DNA of 64,000 nucleotides from Streptomyces sp. Root1304 (GTDB taxonomy: Bacteria; Actinomycetota; Actinomycetes; Streptomycetales; Streptomycetaceae), in assembly GCF_001426405.1 (NCBI RefSeq), contig NZ_LMEP01000005.1, positions 252,809-316,808 on the forward strand, written 5' to 3'. Within the stretch, counting starts at the first letter, position 1. Every line of letters begins with the position of its first letter. The notes below the pieces were generated by a model. It made no database searches, was not told where the DNA came from, and worked only from the letters and a program-made list of their open reading frames with translations. Both the position numbers and the translations under genes were made by a program. Of the stretch, positions 34,542-44,673 are shown piece after piece.

Positions 34542-35396
34542 ATGAACACCGCCACGGACACCGCTCGCGTACTGGTGATCGGCATCGACGGCGTACGCCT
34601 CGACCTGCTCCCCGCACTGGACACCCCCCACCTCGACGGCATCGCCCGCGCGGGGTTCCTGGCACCGGTCGAGGTGGACGCCGTGACGCCGACGATGTCC
34701 GGCCCGTGCTGGACCACGATCGTCACCGGCGTCGGCGTCACCAAGCACGGCGTGTGGGCCAACCGCCTCGACGGCAACCGGCTCGACGTGTTCCCCGACT
34801 TCACCACCCGCCTCGCCGCCGAGTGCGGGCTGCGGACCTTCGCCGTCGGAGGGTGGGCGCCGCTCTTCATGGCGCAGCAGGGCGGCCCGCTCTTCGTCGC
34901 TCCCACCCGGCTCGGCTACGTCGCTCCCCGCGAGGACACCCCCGAGGCGTGGGAGGAGGTGGACGAGCGGGTGACCGTCGAGGCGGAGCACCTGCTCGGC
35001 CTGGACGAGGAGCTGCACGCCGGCTTCGTCTACCTCGGCGCCGTCGACGAGACCGCCCACTTCCTGGGCTGCGACGTGGAGTACCGCCGGTCGATCGAGG
35101 CGGCGGACCGGCGTCTGGGGCGCATCCTCGCGGCCGTGCGCGAGCGCCCCGGCCACGCGGCGGAGCAGTGGACGGTCATCGTGGTGACGGACCACGGCCA
35201 CCGTGACGAGGGCGGCCACGGCGGGCGCAGCGCCCTGGAGCGCACGGCCTGGATCGCCGCGTCCGGGCCGGGCCTGACCCCCGGCGCGGTCCCGTCGGCC
35301 CTGCACCACGCGGACGTCGCCGCCCATGTCTACACGGCGCTCGGCATCGCGCCGGACCCGCACTGGACCCTGGACGGCACGGCTTTCACGGCGTGA
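34542..35396 (+). CDS. Alkaline phosphatase superfamily phosphodiesterase/pyrophosphatase
   Basis: A 284-residue protein. The metal and nucleophile motifs of the nucleotide pyrophosphatase/phosphodiesterase branch are visible: Asp in VIGIDGVR (about residue 17), a TPTMSGPCWT nucleophile region near residue 50, an Asp...His pair in DETAHFLG and the VVTDHGHRDEGGHG metal site near 210. There is no signal peptide, so it is probably cytoplasmic. Start: ATG 34542, where conservation begins, with no strong ribosome site. It follows the galactoside cassette but need not belong to it. Substrate unknown (nucleotide sugar, phosphodiester or phosphonate are possible). Confidence 0.8.
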   Translation: MNTATDTARVLVIGIDGVRLDLLPALDTPHLDGIARAGFLAPVEVDAVTPTMSGPCWTTIVTGVGVTKHGVWANRLDGNRLDVFPDFTTRLAAECGLRTFAVGGWAPLFMAQQGGPLFVAPTRLGYVAPREDTPEAWEEVDERVTVEAEHLLGLDEELHAGFVYLGAVDETAHFLGCDVEYRRSIEAADRRLGRILAAVRERPGHAAEQWTVIVVTDHGHRDEGGHGGRSALERTAWIAASGPGLTPGAVPSALHHADVAAHVYTALGIAPDPHWTLDGTAFTA

Positions 35397-35579
35397 CCAA
35401 CTCACCCATCAGGCGGATCATAGGACTGACGGACACTTCCTGGAGAGGCGTGGCCGGGCACAGGGCGTGGCCGGGCACGTACGCACCGACCGCAGGGGTC
35501 GCCATGACCGATCCACCGGCAGGCGTCGCATCCGCCGTGTCCACGAACCCCCGCTGTGACCTCGCAGAGGTGATCGACC

Positions 35580-36584
35580 GTGTCGCCCACCGACCCCACC
35601 CGAACCCTCGTGGCGTCGCTCGTCGATGACGCCGTGACCGCGCCCTCGATGCACAACGCACAACCGTGGGCCTTCGTGCACCGCGCGGCCGCGGACGTCC
35701 TCGAACTGCACGGCGACCCCACCCGCGAGATGCCGCGTGAGGATCCCGACCACCGCGCGCTCCATCTCGGCTGCGGGGCCGCCCTCCTCGGTCTGCGGGT
35801 CGCCGCCGCGCACCGGGGGCTGCACGCGGACGTCCGTCTCCTGCCCGAGCCGGAGGACCCCTGGCACCTGGCGGACGTACGGCTCACCGGCGCCCGGCCC
35901 GAGGAGACGGCGGCGGAGGACGAGGCGCTGGCCGCGCTCGCGCCGGCGCTGCGGGAGCGGCACACCAGCCGGCATCCCTTCACCGAGGAGCGCGTCCCCG
36001 CGGAGATCCTCGACGAGCTGCGGGCGGCGGCCGTCCTGGAGGGCTGCCGACTGGTCGTACCGGGCGCCTGGCACACCGACGCCGTGCTGGGCCTGGTCCA
36101 CGTGGCGGAGCTGTTCGAGGCCGCGGACGCGGCGGTACGCGCGGAGATCGCGGCCTGGACGCGCACGGGCGATGCCGGTGACCCCGCGGAGGGTCAGGGA
36201 ATCCCCTCGTACGCCCTCGGGCCGCGGCAGTTCGACGTCACCTCACCGGTACGGGACTTCGACACCGCGCGCCGGGTGACGGGCCGCGCCTCGGTGCCCT
36301 TCGAGAAGCATCCCCAGATCTCCCTGCTCTGCACGGTCGAGGACACACCGGGGCAGTGGCTGGCGGCGGGGCAGGCGATGCAGCGGGTGCTGCTCCAGGC
36401 GACGCTGGACGGGTTGTCCACCTCGCTGATGTCCCAGCCCCTCGAATGGCCGGAGCTCCGCACCCTCGTCAGGGATCCGGAGTCGCCCACGGGCTTCGTG
36501 CACATGGTGTTCCGCTTCGGATACGGCCCGGCCGGCCGGGCCACGCCACGCCGCCCCGCGGCGGAGGTGCTCACCTTCGCCTGA
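35580..36584 (+). CDS. Acg-family nitroreductase-like FMN protein
   Basis: A 334-residue protein of the Acg family, made of two nitroreductase-like halves and found in actinobacterial hypoxia/dormancy regulons. The signature APSMHNAQPW (residues 21-30) is clear, as is the later LSTSLMSQPLEWPELR region. Acg proteins bind FMN, but many have a blocked active site and are thought to sequester flavin. GTG 35580 follows AGAGGTG. It is alone, with a 183-base leader that may hold a DevR/OsdR-type site that I could not identify with confidence. Confidence 0.85.
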   Translation: MSPTDPTRTLVASLVDDAVTAPSMHNAQPWAFVHRAAADVLELHGDPTREMPREDPDHRALHLGCGAALLGLRVAAAHRGLHADVRLLPEPEDPWHLADVRLTGARPEETAAEDEALAALAPALRERHTSRHPFTEERVPAEILDELRAAAVLEGCRLVVPGAWHTDAVLGLVHVAELFEAADAAVRAEIAAWTRTGDAGDPAEGQGIPSYALGPRQFDVTSPVRDFDTARRVTGRASVPFEKHPQISLLCTVEDTPGQWLAAGQAMQRVLLQATLDGLSTSLMSQPLEWPELRTLVRDPESPTGFVHMVFRFGYGPAGRATPRRPAAEVLTFA

Positions 36585-36752
36585 CCCGGTGACCGGAGGG
36601 GCACGGCGGGTCCGACGATCACCGGATGTGAATTCTTCCATTCAGAGGCTTGATACCTGTTCGATGCCATGCGAGATTCGGGCGCACGCAGCGCGGTTCA
36701 GCGTCTGCGGTTCGTCCGGACACGCCGGAATCGTCGCGGGAGAGGTCTCCAC

Positions 36753-38198
36753 ATGCCGGTCCAGCACACCCCCGGGGAGCGACTCTCGATGGAGACGCGC
36801 ACCATCGAGGTCATTCCCGACGCAGAGCGGCACGGCACACCGCGCAGCCAGTTCACGCTGTGGTTCGGCGCCAACATGCAGATCACCGCGATCGTCGACG
36901 GCGCGCTGTCCGTCGTCTTCGGCGCCGACGCCCTGTGGGCGATACCCGCGCTGCTCATCGGCAATGTGCTCGGCGGCATCGTGATGGCGCTGCACTCCGC
37001 GCAGGGCCCCCGGCTCGGCGTCCCGCAGATGATCTCCAGCCGCGCGCAGTTCGGCGTCCACGGCGCGGTCCTGCCGCTGCTGCTCGTGATCCTCATGTAC
37101 CTCGGTTTCGCCGCGACCGGCAGCGTCCTGGCCGGCCAGGCGCTGTCCGAGATGCTGCACATCGACAACACGGACGCCGGGATCCTCGTCTTCGGCGCGC
37201 TGACGGCCGTGGTCGCGGTCACGGGCTACCGGCTCATCCACATCGCGGGGCGCGTCGCCACCGTCGTCGGCGTCGCCGGGCTCGGCTATCTGCTGGTGCG
37301 GCTGTTCACCCAGTACGACGTCGGCGCGCACGTCGGGAACAAGGGCTTCGAGGCGGCCACCTTCCTCCTCGCCGTGGGGCTCGGCGCCGGCTGGCAGCTG
37401 ACCTTCGGCCCGTACGTCGCCGACTACTCGCGCTACCTGCCGCGCGACACCAGCACCCGCGCGACGTTCTGGTCCACGTTCGCGGGCTCCGTCATCGGGT
37501 CCCAGTGGGCGATGACGCTGGGCGCGCTCACCGCCGCCGTCGCCGGCAAGACCTTCCTCAGCGACCAGGTGGGCTTCCTCGGCGATCTGGCCGGGCCCGC
37601 GGTCCTTGCGTTCCTCGTCTATCTGGTGATCGTGGTCGGCAAGCTGACGGTCAACTGCCTGAACGCGTACGGCGGGTTCATGTCGATCCTGACGACCGTC
37701 ACCGCGTTCGACGGCCGCTCGCGCATCTCGGCCGCCGCCCGTGCCGCCTACATCATCGGTTTCACCGCGGTGTCGATGGTCATCGCGCTGGCCGCAAGCG
37801 ACGACTTCCTGAACAACTTCAAGAACTTCGTGCTCCTGATCCTGATGGTGTTCACCCCGTGGAGCGCGATCAACCTGGTCGACTACTACCTGGTCTCGCG
37901 CGAGCGCGTCGACATCCCCGCCCTGTACGACCCGGACGGCCGGTACGGCCGCTGGAACGTCACCGCTCTGACCTGTTACGTCGTGGGCGTCGCCGTCCAG
38001 ATCCCGTTCCTGGCCACCAAGCTGTACACCGGCGCGCTCACGAAGCGGCTCGACGGCGCCGACATCTCGTGGATCGTGGGTCTGGTGGTCACCGCGGCGC
38101 TGTACTGGGTGTGGGTGCGGCGCACCGCCGACCCGCCCGCCGAGACCGTGCACCCGGCCGTCGCCGAGGGCAGCGGTACGGCCGCGCCCGTCGGCTGA
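36753..38198 (+). CDS. NCS1-family cytosine/purine permease
   Basis: A 481-residue nucleobase:cation symporter-1 protein with about 12 hydrophobic segments and family motifs WFGANMQITAIVDGA (near 41-55) and GPYVADYSRYLP (near 222-233). It imports a purine, pyrimidine, allantoin, hydantoin or a related ring compound. ATG 36753 is preceded by GGGAGAGG; a second ATG at 36789 is possible. It converges on the HutD gene with only 7 bases between stops. Confidence 0.87.
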   Translation: MPVQHTPGERLSMETRTIEVIPDAERHGTPRSQFTLWFGANMQITAIVDGALSVVFGADALWAIPALLIGNVLGGIVMALHSAQGPRLGVPQMISSRAQFGVHGAVLPLLLVILMYLGFAATGSVLAGQALSEMLHIDNTDAGILVFGALTAVVAVTGYRLIHIAGRVATVVGVAGLGYLLVRLFTQYDVGAHVGNKGFEAATFLLAVGLGAGWQLTFGPYVADYSRYLPRDTSTRATFWSTFAGSVIGSQWAMTLGALTAAVAGKTFLSDQVGFLGDLAGPAVLAFLVYLVIVVGKLTVNCLNAYGGFMSILTTVTAFDGRSRISAAARAAYIIGFTAVSMVIALAASDDFLNNFKNFVLLILMVFTPWSAINLVDYYLVSRERVDIPALYDPDGRYGRWNVTALTCYVVGVAVQIPFLATKLYTGALTKRLDGADISWIVGLVVTAALYWVWVRRTADPPAETVHPAVAEGSGTAAPVG

Positions 38199-38205
38199 CC
38201 CGTAC

Positions 38206-38775
38206 TCACCCCACGGGCGCGACATCCGCCCACAGGGCGTCGGCGTCGGGCGAGAGCGGTACGACCGCCCCGCCCGGCGCGTCGTCCACCCCGTCCCACC
38301 AGACGCCCTGGCCCGCGGTCATGACGTGTCCGTCGGCCTCCGTGCGCCAGCGCCCGCGCAGTACGTGGAGCACCCCGGCGTGCCCGACGGGCGGGACGAC
38401 CGGTCCGGCGACCCGCTCCACCCGGGCCGCCCCGCGTCCGCGCCGCACCATGATGTTGAGCACCCGGCAGGCGCCGCCCGGCAGTTCGGCGGAGAGGGCG
38501 AGGTCGCCGGAGAACGCGAAGGGCTCTCCGGGCCGCGCCAGCAGCCGGTCGAAGACACCGGTGGAGGTCAGCCGCACGCCGTCGCCCGCGAGGAGGGTCA
38601 GCGTCCGGTCGACCCCGGGGAACTCCGAGAACGGCCCGCCCCGGTCGATGTCGGCGATGCTGGCCCGCCACTCGAAGGCCTCGGCGCCCTCAGGCCGCGA
38701 GACGATCTCCCGGGTGGCGCCCCCGCCGTTGCGCCACCGTCCCGCCGCGAGCGTCTCGACGTCGAAGTGGCTCAT
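38206..38775 (-). CDS. hutD: HutD/Ves-family cupin-like protein
   Basis: A 189-residue protein with the family's opening (WRNGGGATREI, residues 14-24, then FEWRASIADIDRGGPFSEFPGVDRTL split over two strands) and the bicupin fold. HutD is associated with histidine use in other bacteria and may cap urocanate or formylglutamate flux; its activity is not settled. No other hut gene is near, so the context does not confirm the role. The ATG at 38775 follows AGGAG. Confidence 0.8.
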   Translation of the reverse strand: MSHFDVETLAAGRWRNGGGATREIVSRPEGAEAFEWRASIADIDRGGPFSEFPGVDRTLTLLAGDGVRLTSTGVFDRLLARPGEPFAFSGDLALSAELPGGACRVLNIMVRRGRGAARVERVAGPVVPPVGHAGVLHVLRGRWRTEADGHVMTAGQGVWWDGVDDAPGGAVVPLSPDADALWADVAPVG

Positions 38776-38956
38776 ACGGGCTCCTGTGCTGCGTGCGGTA
38801 CGGGGCGGGGCCCGGCCGGTTCGGCGGCGGGTCGCCCACGCCGTGGGTCCGGCGGACGAAGTCTATGCGGCCCGCCCCGGCCCGGTGGCGGCGGGAGGCC
38901 GGGCCCGTACCGTCCGGTCCCCGGACCGCCGGGCGAGCGCGCCGGGTCGACCGGAG

Positions 38957-38978
38957 CGGCGGCTCGTCCGAGCCGCCG
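38957..38978. terminator. Hairpin downstream of the minimal PKS operon
   Basis: Perfect 10-base stem CGGCGGCTCG / CGAGCCGCCG with a minimal 2-base loop, 57 bases past the ACP stop. The 259-base gap holding it, between HutD and ACP, shows no gene and marks the left border of the polyketide cluster. Confidence 0.6.
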
Positions 38979-39034
38979 CCCTCGGCACCCTCCCCCGGTG
39001 GACCGGGAGGGCGCCGCCCGGGTCGGTCCTGGTG

Positions 39035-39289
39035 TCAGACGGCGGTCAGGATGCGGTTGACGAGGGTGGTGAGTTCGGCCGGGGTCCTGGCGTCGGCGAA
39101 CTCCTCCTCGTCGATGGTCACCCCGAAGTCCCGTTCCAGCCTGCTCAGGGTCTCCAGCATGGCCAGGGAGTCGTAGCCGAGCGAGGCGAACTCGACCTCC
39201 TCGGGGCGCCGGTCGGTCTCGATCGCCTCGCCGTCGCCTGCGCACTCGCGCATGATCTCCATCAGCCTGTCGGTCGTCAGCCGGTCCAT
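39035..39289 (-). CDS. Type II PKS acyl carrier protein
   Basis: An 84-residue acidic carrier protein. Ser41 in LGYDSLAMLE takes the phosphopantetheine arm; Gly-Tyr-Asp-Ser-Leu is the form usual in aromatic type II PKS. Start: ATG 39289 (AGGAG 10 bases upstream) gives MDRLTTDRLMEIM; GTG 39298 would add three residues but lies only two bases from the ribosome site. It is 73 bases after the CLF gene. It carries malonyl units and the growing poly-beta-ketone for the KS-alpha/CLF dimer. Confidence 0.93.
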   Translation of the reverse strand: MDRLTTDRLMEIMRECAGDGEAIETDRRPEEVEFASLGYDSLAMLETLSRLERDFGVTIDEEEFADARTPAELTTLVNRILTAV

Positions 39290-39362
39290 GATCGTCACGT
39301 CTCCTGTCGGGGGGGGGTGGGTGCGAGGTGGATGGGTCGCGGTGGGTGGGGCACGGGAGGGT

Positions 39363-40586
39363 TCAGGACGGGGCCGTGACGACCAGGGCCGAGTTGAACC
39401 CGCCCCGGCCCCGGGCGAGGATCAGCGCCGTGGTGAGCGGGGCCCGGCGCGGGCTCGTCACCAGGTCGAGGGTGTGGTCCGGCAGCGGGCGCGGGACGTG
39501 CACGGTCGGCGGGATGACGCCCTCGCGCAGTGCCAGGAGGGCCGTGGCCACGTCGAGGGCGGGGCCTCCGGCGCCCAGTCGGCCGGTCATGGTCTTGGGC
39601 GCGGTGACCGGGACGCCGTGCGGGCCGAAGAGGGTGCGCAGCGCGTCGGCCTCGACGGCGTCCTCCTCGGGGGTGCCCGCCGCGTCCGCGAAGACCACGT
39701 CGATCTCCTCGGGTCCGAGTCCCGCGTCGTCGAGGGCGCTCCGGGCGGCCCGGACGAGGTTCGGGGAACGGCCGGAGCGGGGCGGCGGGTCGAAGGCGGT
39801 GCCGTACCCCACGACCCGGCCGTACCGCCGGTGAGCGCCGCGCGCCCGCGCGGACTCCTCGCTCTCCAGGACGAGCAGGGCGCCGCCCTCCCCGGGCACG
39901 TACCCGGCGGCCCCGGAGGCGAAGGGCCGGTAGGCCAGGGCGGGATCGGACTCCCGGCTCATCCGGTCGCCGGAGAGGTGGGCCACCCAGCCCCAGGGGC
40001 AGAGCGATCCGTCGACGGCGCCGGCGAGCACCATCGGCTGTCCCCGGCGCAGCTGCCTCCGGGCCTGCCCGAGGACGTCGAGGCCGCCGGCCTGCTCGGT
40101 GACCAGCGACCCGGCCGGGCCGCGCAGCCCGTGGCGGATGGAGACCTGGCCGGTGTTGACCGCGTAGAACCAGGCGAAGGACTGGTAGGCGCTGACGTAC
40201 TCGGGTCCCCGGTCCCACAGGTTCTGCAGCTCCCGGTGTCCGAACTCGAAGCCGCCCGCCGTGGCCGCGGTGACGACGCCCACCCCGTACTCGGGGAGCC
40301 GCCCGGGGTCGAAACCGGCGTCCGCGAGGGCCCAGTCGGAGGCCACGAGGGCCATCCGGGTCATGTGGTCGGTCTGGGGCAGGAGCCTGCTGGGCAGGTG
40401 CTCCTCCGGGACGAAGTCCGCGACCTCGCCGGCCAGGCGGCTGGGGTAGCCCGCCGCGTCGAAGCGGGTGACGGGGCCGATCGCCGACGTGCCGGCCAGG
40501 GTGTTCTTCCAGTGGGCGTCGTGACCGAGGCCGGTGGGGGCCAGCAGCCCGATCCCGGTGACCACCGTGTCCGTGTCCGCGCTCAC
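39363..40586 (-). CDS. Type II PKS chain length factor (KS-beta)
   Basis: A 407-residue ketosynthase-like subunit in which the active Cys is replaced by Gln165 (TEQAGGLD), the hallmark of CLFs that decarboxylate malonyl-ACP to start chains and set chain length. GTG 40586 overlaps the KS-alpha stop by four bases (GTGA), as is typical. Gate residues cannot be read reliably without alignment, so chain length is not predicted. It forms the heterodimer with KS-alpha. Confidence 0.93.
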   Translation of the reverse strand: MSADTDTVVTGIGLLAPTGLGHDAHWKNTLAGTSAIGPVTRFDAAGYPSRLAGEVADFVPEEHLPSRLLPQTDHMTRMALVASDWALADAGFDPGRLPEYGVGVVTAATAGGFEFGHRELQNLWDRGPEYVSAYQSFAWFYAVNTGQVSIRHGLRGPAGSLVTEQAGGLDVLGQARRQLRRGQPMVLAGAVDGSLCPWGWVAHLSGDRMSRESDPALAYRPFASGAAGYVPGEGGALLVLESEESARARGAHRRYGRVVGYGTAFDPPPRSGRSPNLVRAARSALDDAGLGPEEIDVVFADAAGTPEEDAVEADALRTLFGPHGVPVTAPKTMTGRLGAGGPALDVATALLALREGVIPPTVHVPRPLPDHTLDLVTSPRRAPLTTALILARGRGGFNSALVVTAPS

Positions 40587-41875
40587 GCCGCCGCCCGGTC
40601 CCGCGCGCCGGCTCCGGACAGGACCATGGCGCTCTGGAAGCCCCCGAAGCCGCTCCCGACCGTGAGGACGTTGTCGACGGGGAGGGAACGGGCCTCCAGG
40701 GGCACGTAGTCGAGGTCGCACTCGGGGTCGCGCTCGCGCAGATTGGCGGTGGGCGGGACGGTGCCGTGGCGGATCGCGAGGACGCAGGCGGCGATCTCCA
40801 GGGAGCCGATGGCGCCCAGGGAGTGCCCGATCATCGACTTGATGCTGCTGACCGGGGTGCGGTACGCGTGCTCCCCGAGGCTCGCCTTGAAGGCGGCGGT
40901 CTCGTGGCGGTCGTTCTGCCTGGTGCCCGAGCCGTGCGCGTTGACGTAGTCGATGGCGGTGGGATCCGTACGCGCCATGGCGAGCGCGTTCCTGATCGCC
41001 TCCGCCATCTCCCGCCCGTCGGGCCGCAGACCGGTCATGTGGAAGGCGTTGCTGCGGGAGGCGAACCCGGTGATCTCGGCGTAGACCTCGGCGCCCCGGC
41101 GGCGGGCGTGCTCCCGCTCCTCCAGGACGAAGACGGCGGCGCCCTCGCCGAGGACGAAGCCCCGGCGGGTGCGGTCGAACGGGCGGGACGCCTCGGCCGG
41201 CCGGTCGTTGTCCGGGCTCGTGGCCTTGATCGCGTCGAAACAGGCCACGGTGATGGGCGAGATGGGCGCCTCGGTGGCCCCCGCCACCATCACGTCGGCG
41301 GCGCCCTCCGCGATCAGGTCGGCGGCCCGGCCCACCGCGTCGAGGCCCGAGGTGCAGCCCGTCGAAACCAGGGAGACCGGTCCTTCCGCCGCGATGCGGT
41401 CGTGGGCCACCTCGGCGGCGATGGAGCTGGGCACGAAGTAGTCGAAGAGGTGCGAGACCGCGTAGGAGTGGTCGACGAGCCATCGGCTGCCGCTGTCGCT
41501 GACGACGGCGTACTCGTTCTCCAGGCTCGTGGTGCAGCCGACGGCGCTGCCGATGACCACGCCGATCCGGGAACCGTCGAGGGCCTCGCGGTCGATGCCG
41601 CTGTCCTCGATGCCCTCCCGTGCCGCGACCACCGCGAATTGCGTGGCCCGGTCCATGCGGCGGATCTCCCGGGGCGTGAGTCCCTCCGCCGCGGCGTCGA
41701 AGTCGCATTCCGCGGCCATACGGGAACGATAGGGCGCGGGATCGAATGCGGTGATGATGCGGGTGGCGGTGCGCCCCGCGGTCAGAAGGTCCCAGAAGGG
41801 CTTCACACCGATGGCACCCGGAGCCACGATCCCGATTCCCGTGATGACCACGCGTCGATTTTCCCGTGGATTCAT
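40583..41875 (-). CDS. Type II PKS ketosynthase KS-alpha
   Basis: A 430-residue condensing enzyme, highly similar in layout to actinorhodin-type KS-alpha. The catalytic triad is visible: Cys174 ([11 protein letters not shown]), His314 (NAHGSGT) and His351 (MIGHSLGA). The [13 protein letters not shown] and DRATQFAV runs are typical of aromatic rather than fatty-acid enzymes. First gene of the minimal PKS operon. The 707-base upstream region carries two 11-base-spaced heptamers at 41976-41993 that may bind the SARP. It builds the aromatic polyketide backbone by repeated decarboxylative condensation. Confidence 0.95.
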   Translation of the reverse strand: MNPRENRRVVITGIGIVAPGAIGVKPFWDLLTAGRTATRIITAFDPAPYRSRMAAECDFDAAAEGLTPREIRRMDRATQFAVVAAREGIEDSGIDREALDGSRIGVVIGSAVGCTTSLENEYAVVSDSGSRWLVDHSYAVSHLFDYFVPSSIAAEVAHDRIAAEGPVSLVSTGCTSGLDAVGRAADLIAEGAADVMVAGATEAPISPITVACFDAIKATSPDNDRPAEASRPFDRTRRGFVLGEGAAVFVLEEREHARRRGAEVYAEITGFASRSNAFHMTGLRPDGREMAEAIRNALAMARTDPTAIDYVNAHGSGTRQNDRHETAAFKASLGEHAYRTPVSSIKSMIGHSLGAIGSLEIAACVLAIRHGTVPPTANLRERDPECDLDYVPLEARSLPVDNVLTVGSGFGGFQSAMVLSGAGARDRAAA

Positions 41876-41961
41876 GCGCGTCCCCCTTCAGCCGTTCCCG
41901 TAACCCTGTCCTTTACGGTGCAGCGTTCCATGTCGCCCACGTCGGAAGTTTCCACGGGCCG

Positions 41962-41993
41962 AGCGTGCGGGGAATGGCTCGCAACCGGCTCAA
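41962..41993 (-). promoter_or_regulatory. Candidate SARP-binding site for the minimal PKS operon
   Basis: Read on the minus strand, TTGAGCC (41993-41987) and GCGAGCC (41982-41976) are heptamers on an 11-base period. CACGCT (41967-41962) follows 8 bases later at the -10 position. The match to TCGAG is weaker than at 46465-46493 and 56677-56694, and only two repeats are seen. Confidence 0.45.
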
Positions 41994-42369
41994 TGGCGAT
42001 TGGAGCGCCCCGGAGAGCCTTGACAGGGGTCGCGGAACCGTGTCGGACGGGGCGCCGCCGGGCGGCCGGTCCGTTTGAGCACCGCTGGAGGAACGCTGGA
42101 GCCCGCGGGGTGGGAGCGGCGCCGGCAGGGGCTCCAACCGGCCGTTCCGTCCCGCCGGTTCGTCCGGTCGAGCGGTGCCCGAGGACCACTCGGGACGCCG
42201 GGAGGGGCTCGGGAACCCGCCGCGAGTGGCGGGAAGAGGCGCCCTCGGGCACACACCTCCGGCATGGGCCCGATCCCGCGACCTGCCAGCTGACACGGGC
42301 CGGATCCGGACCCGCGCGGCGGCCGTGAAGGGATCGAATCTGCGCCAGTCCCGGCAGGACAGCACTTTA

Positions 42370-42384
42370 CGGGAACTTTTCCCG
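42370..42384. promoter_or_regulatory. Inverted repeat upstream of the SARP gene
   Basis: CGGGAA-CTT-TTCCCG, a perfect 6-base inverted repeat with a 3-base centre, about 200 bases before the SARP start. It could be an operator for a cluster or global regulator acting on the activator gene. Confidence 0.4.
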
Positions 42385-42582
42385 GACCCTGATTCAAGGT
42401 ACGGCAAAGTAGACATTCTGCCCGACTTTCGGTGATTCTCCGACGCCCCTTCCGCCACTAGATCCGACATTGACCAGTCGATTTCCAGGACCTAACGTGA
42501 AGTCGGGGTGACCGTCAGCGACGGGGCCGCGCCGCCGGTGACGCCAGGCCGTGCGCGACTCCACTCAAACGGAGGAGACATC

Positions 42583-44673
42583 TTGGAGTTCCGACTATTG
42601 GGTCCCGTCGAAATCCTCTCGGGCGGCCGGAACATCATGCCGACCGCGCCCAAGCCACGTCAGGTCATTTCCCTGCTGATGCTGCGGCACAACACCGTGG
42701 TCCAGGCCTCCGAACTGATCGACGAACTCTGGCCCGAGCTCCCGCCCCCGAGCGCGGTGACGACCCTCCAGACGTACATCTACAAGTTCCGCAAACTGCT
42801 CCTGAAACAGGGGCTCGGGAACCTGCTCCGGACCCAGCCGGGCGGCTACACCCTCACCATTCCGTCGTCGAGCCTGGATGTCACCCGGTTCGAGGACCGG
42901 GCGGAGAAAGGCCAGGAACTTCTCCAACAGGGCGACTCCGAGGCGGCCCTGGCCTGTCTGGAGGAGGCCCTCGCCCTCTGGCGCGGCCCCGCGCTCGCCG
43001 ACGTCGAGACCGGGGGCCGGCTCTTCTCGTACACGACCCGGCTGGAGGAGCTGCGCTTCCGCATCCTCGAACTGCGCATAGAGGCCGATCTGGAGAACGG
43101 CCGGCACCGCGAACTCATCAGCGAGCTCAAGGCCCTGGTGCTGGCCCACCCGCTCCACGAGCACCTCCACGGGCTCCTGATGACGGCCCTGCACCGGTCC
43201 GGACGGCGTCACGAGGCGCTGGAGGCCTACCAGAGCCTGCGGCAGAAGATGATCGACGAGCTCGGACTCGAACCCGGCAAGGAACTCGCCCGCCTTCAGC
43301 ACGCCCTGCTGTCCGACTCCCCCGCCGATCCTCCGGAGCCACCACGGCCTGCGGCGCCCCGGACCGCCGCACCGCCGGGCCCCGCGGTCACGATCACGGC
43401 GCTCGCGCCCGTGGGTGCCCCGGCCGCGAGCACCCCGGCTCCCCTCGCCCCTCCCCCCCTGCCCGTCGTCCCTGCCGCGCCCTCCCTCCCGGCGCCCCTG
43501 CCGGTCCCGGTCCAGCGCCTTCCTCCCTCCGTCACCACCACCGGCGTCGCCCGGACCCCCGCCCGGCCGTCCGCGCCGTCCGTCGCCTGGGAGGCGGCCG
43601 GGACCCCGGCCCAACTCCCGGCGGGACTCGCCGGGTTCGTCGGCCGCACCGGCGCCCTCAAGGAGCTGGAGGCCGCGCTGCGGGCGCGCGGCGGTCCCGG
43701 GGCCGCGTGCACGTCGGCCCACATCGGGGTCGTGACCGGGCCTCCCGGCATCGGCAAGAGCGCGGTGGCCGTCCATCTCGCGCACACGCTCCGCCCGCAC
43801 TTCCCCGACGGGCAGCTCTACGCGGACCTGCGCGGCTCCTCCGCCGAGCCGCGCGACCCCGCCGAGGTGCTGCGCGGCTTCCTGCGGGCCCTGGAGGTGC
43901 CTCCCGCCCGCATCCCGGAGGGCGTGGAGGAGTGCGGAGCGCTGTTCCGGTCCCGCACGGCCGGCTTCCGGGTGCTGGTGCTCCTCGACGACGTGGCCTC
44001 CTCGGCCCAGATCCGGCACCTGCTGCCCGCCGACCCGCGCTGCGCGCTGCTGGTCACCAGCCGCCGCCGGATGACCGCCCTGGTGGAGGCCGAACGCGTC
44101 GAACTGGGCGCGCCCTCCTCCGAGGAGGCGCTGGAGATCCTCGCGGTCCTCGCCGGCCGGCAGCGGGTGGACCGGGAACCCGAGGCGGCGCAGCGGATCG
44201 TCGGGCTGCTCGGCCGGCACCCGCTGGCCCTGCGGTGCGTGGGCGGGCGGCTCGCGGCCGGTCCGGGGCTCTCGCTGTCGACGCTCGCCGACCGTCTCGA
44301 GGCCACGCCGCGGATCCTCGACGTGGCCCGGCTCGGGGAGCTGGACGTGCGCTCACGGTTCGCCGCGAGCTACACGGGCCTCGGGCACCAGGAGCAGGGC
44401 GTCTTCCGGCTGCTCGGCATGCTGGGCGAGACCCCCTTCACCGCGGCGCAGGCGGCGGAGCTGCTGGGGCGGCCGACGCGGGAGCTGGAGTCCGTCCTCG
44501 AACTGCTCGCCGACAACCACCTGCTGGCCACGGACCGTTCCGCCGACGGCATCGGCCGCTACGTCTTCGAGCGGCTGACCCGTGCGTACGCGAGGGAGCG
44601 CCTGGAGGAGACGCTCGCCGCGCCGGCCGTGGCCGAGGAGGTGGGGGTCGGGTGCGAGGCGGGGGCCCGGTGA
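42583..44673 (+). CDS. SARP-family pathway activator with NB-ARC domain
   Basis: A 696-residue Streptomyces antibiotic regulatory protein: an OmpR-like winged helix (residues 1-95, MEFRLLGPVEIL start), a bacterial transcriptional activation domain (about 95-245), a Pro/Ala linker (about 255-345), then an NB-ARC ATPase part with P-loop GPPGIGKS near 385-393. No TPR tail follows, so it is medium-sized. The unusual TTG start at 42583 is chosen because GGAGGAGA lies 6 bases upstream and the conserved domain begins there; GTG 42508 is an alternative. It probably binds the 11-base-spaced heptamers found upstream of cluster genes and activates them. Confidence 0.9.
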   Translation: MEFRLLGPVEILSGGRNIMPTAPKPRQVISLLMLRHNTVVQASELIDELWPELPPPSAVTTLQTYIYKFRKLLLKQGLGNLLRTQPGGYTLTIPSSSLDVTRFEDRAEKGQELLQQGDSEAALACLEEALALWRGPALADVETGGRLFSYTTRLEELRFRILELRIEADLENGRHRELISELKALVLAHPLHEHLHGLLMTALHRSGRRHEALEAYQSLRQKMIDELGLEPGKELARLQHALLSDSPADPPEPPRPAAPRTAAPPGPAVTITALAPVGAPAASTPAPLAPPPLPVVPAAPSLPAPLPVPVQRLPPSVTTTGVARTPARPSAPSVAWEAAGTPAQLPAGLAGFVGRTGALKELEAALRARGGPGAACTSAHIGVVTGPPGIGKSAVAVHLAHTLRPHFPDGQLYADLRGSSAEPRDPAEVLRGFLRALEVPPARIPEGVEECGALFRSRTAGFRVLVLLDDVASSAQIRHLLPADPRCALLVTSRRRMTALVEAERVELGAPSSEEALEILAVLAGRQRVDREPEAAQRIVGLLGRHPLALRCVGGRLAAGPGLSLSTLADRLEATPRILDVARLGELDVRSRFAASYTGLGHQEQGVFRLLGMLGETPFTAAQAAELLGRPTRELESVLELLADNHLLATDRSADGIGRYVFERLTRAYARERLEETLAAPAVAEEVGVGCEAGAR

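Larger units (their letters stand above)
41876..42582. other. Divergent intergenic region between KS-alpha and SARP genes, 707 bases
   Basis: No gene recognised. It should contain the promoters of the minimal PKS operon (leftward) and the regulator (rightward). Two features stand out: the heptamer pair at 41976-41993 and the palindrome at 42370-42384. Short frames in both strands have no family resemblance. Confidence 0.6.

Noticed and set aside
35397-35579. Small gene between the phosphodiesterase and Acg genes
   Set aside because: The short frames here have no ribosome site with family resemblance. The 183 bases are more likely a promoter and leader.
38206-38775. Histidine utilisation locus including the NCS1 permease
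   Set aside because: No hutH, hutU, hutI or hutF-type gene lies nearby, and the permease is on the other strand with a separate promoter. HutD alone does not support the claim.
36650-39379. 909-codon plus-strand frame over the NCS1 permease and HutD/ACP region
   Set aside because: It is shifted by one frame from the permease and antisense to HutD and ACP. The composition is Arg/Pro/Gly-rich with no fold, whereas the permease frame has clean hydrophobic segments.
42508-42582. Longer SARP start at GTG 42508
   Set aside because: The extra 25 residues lie before the conserved OmpR-like start and have no clear ribosome site, whereas TTG 42583 has GGAGGAGA at good spacing.
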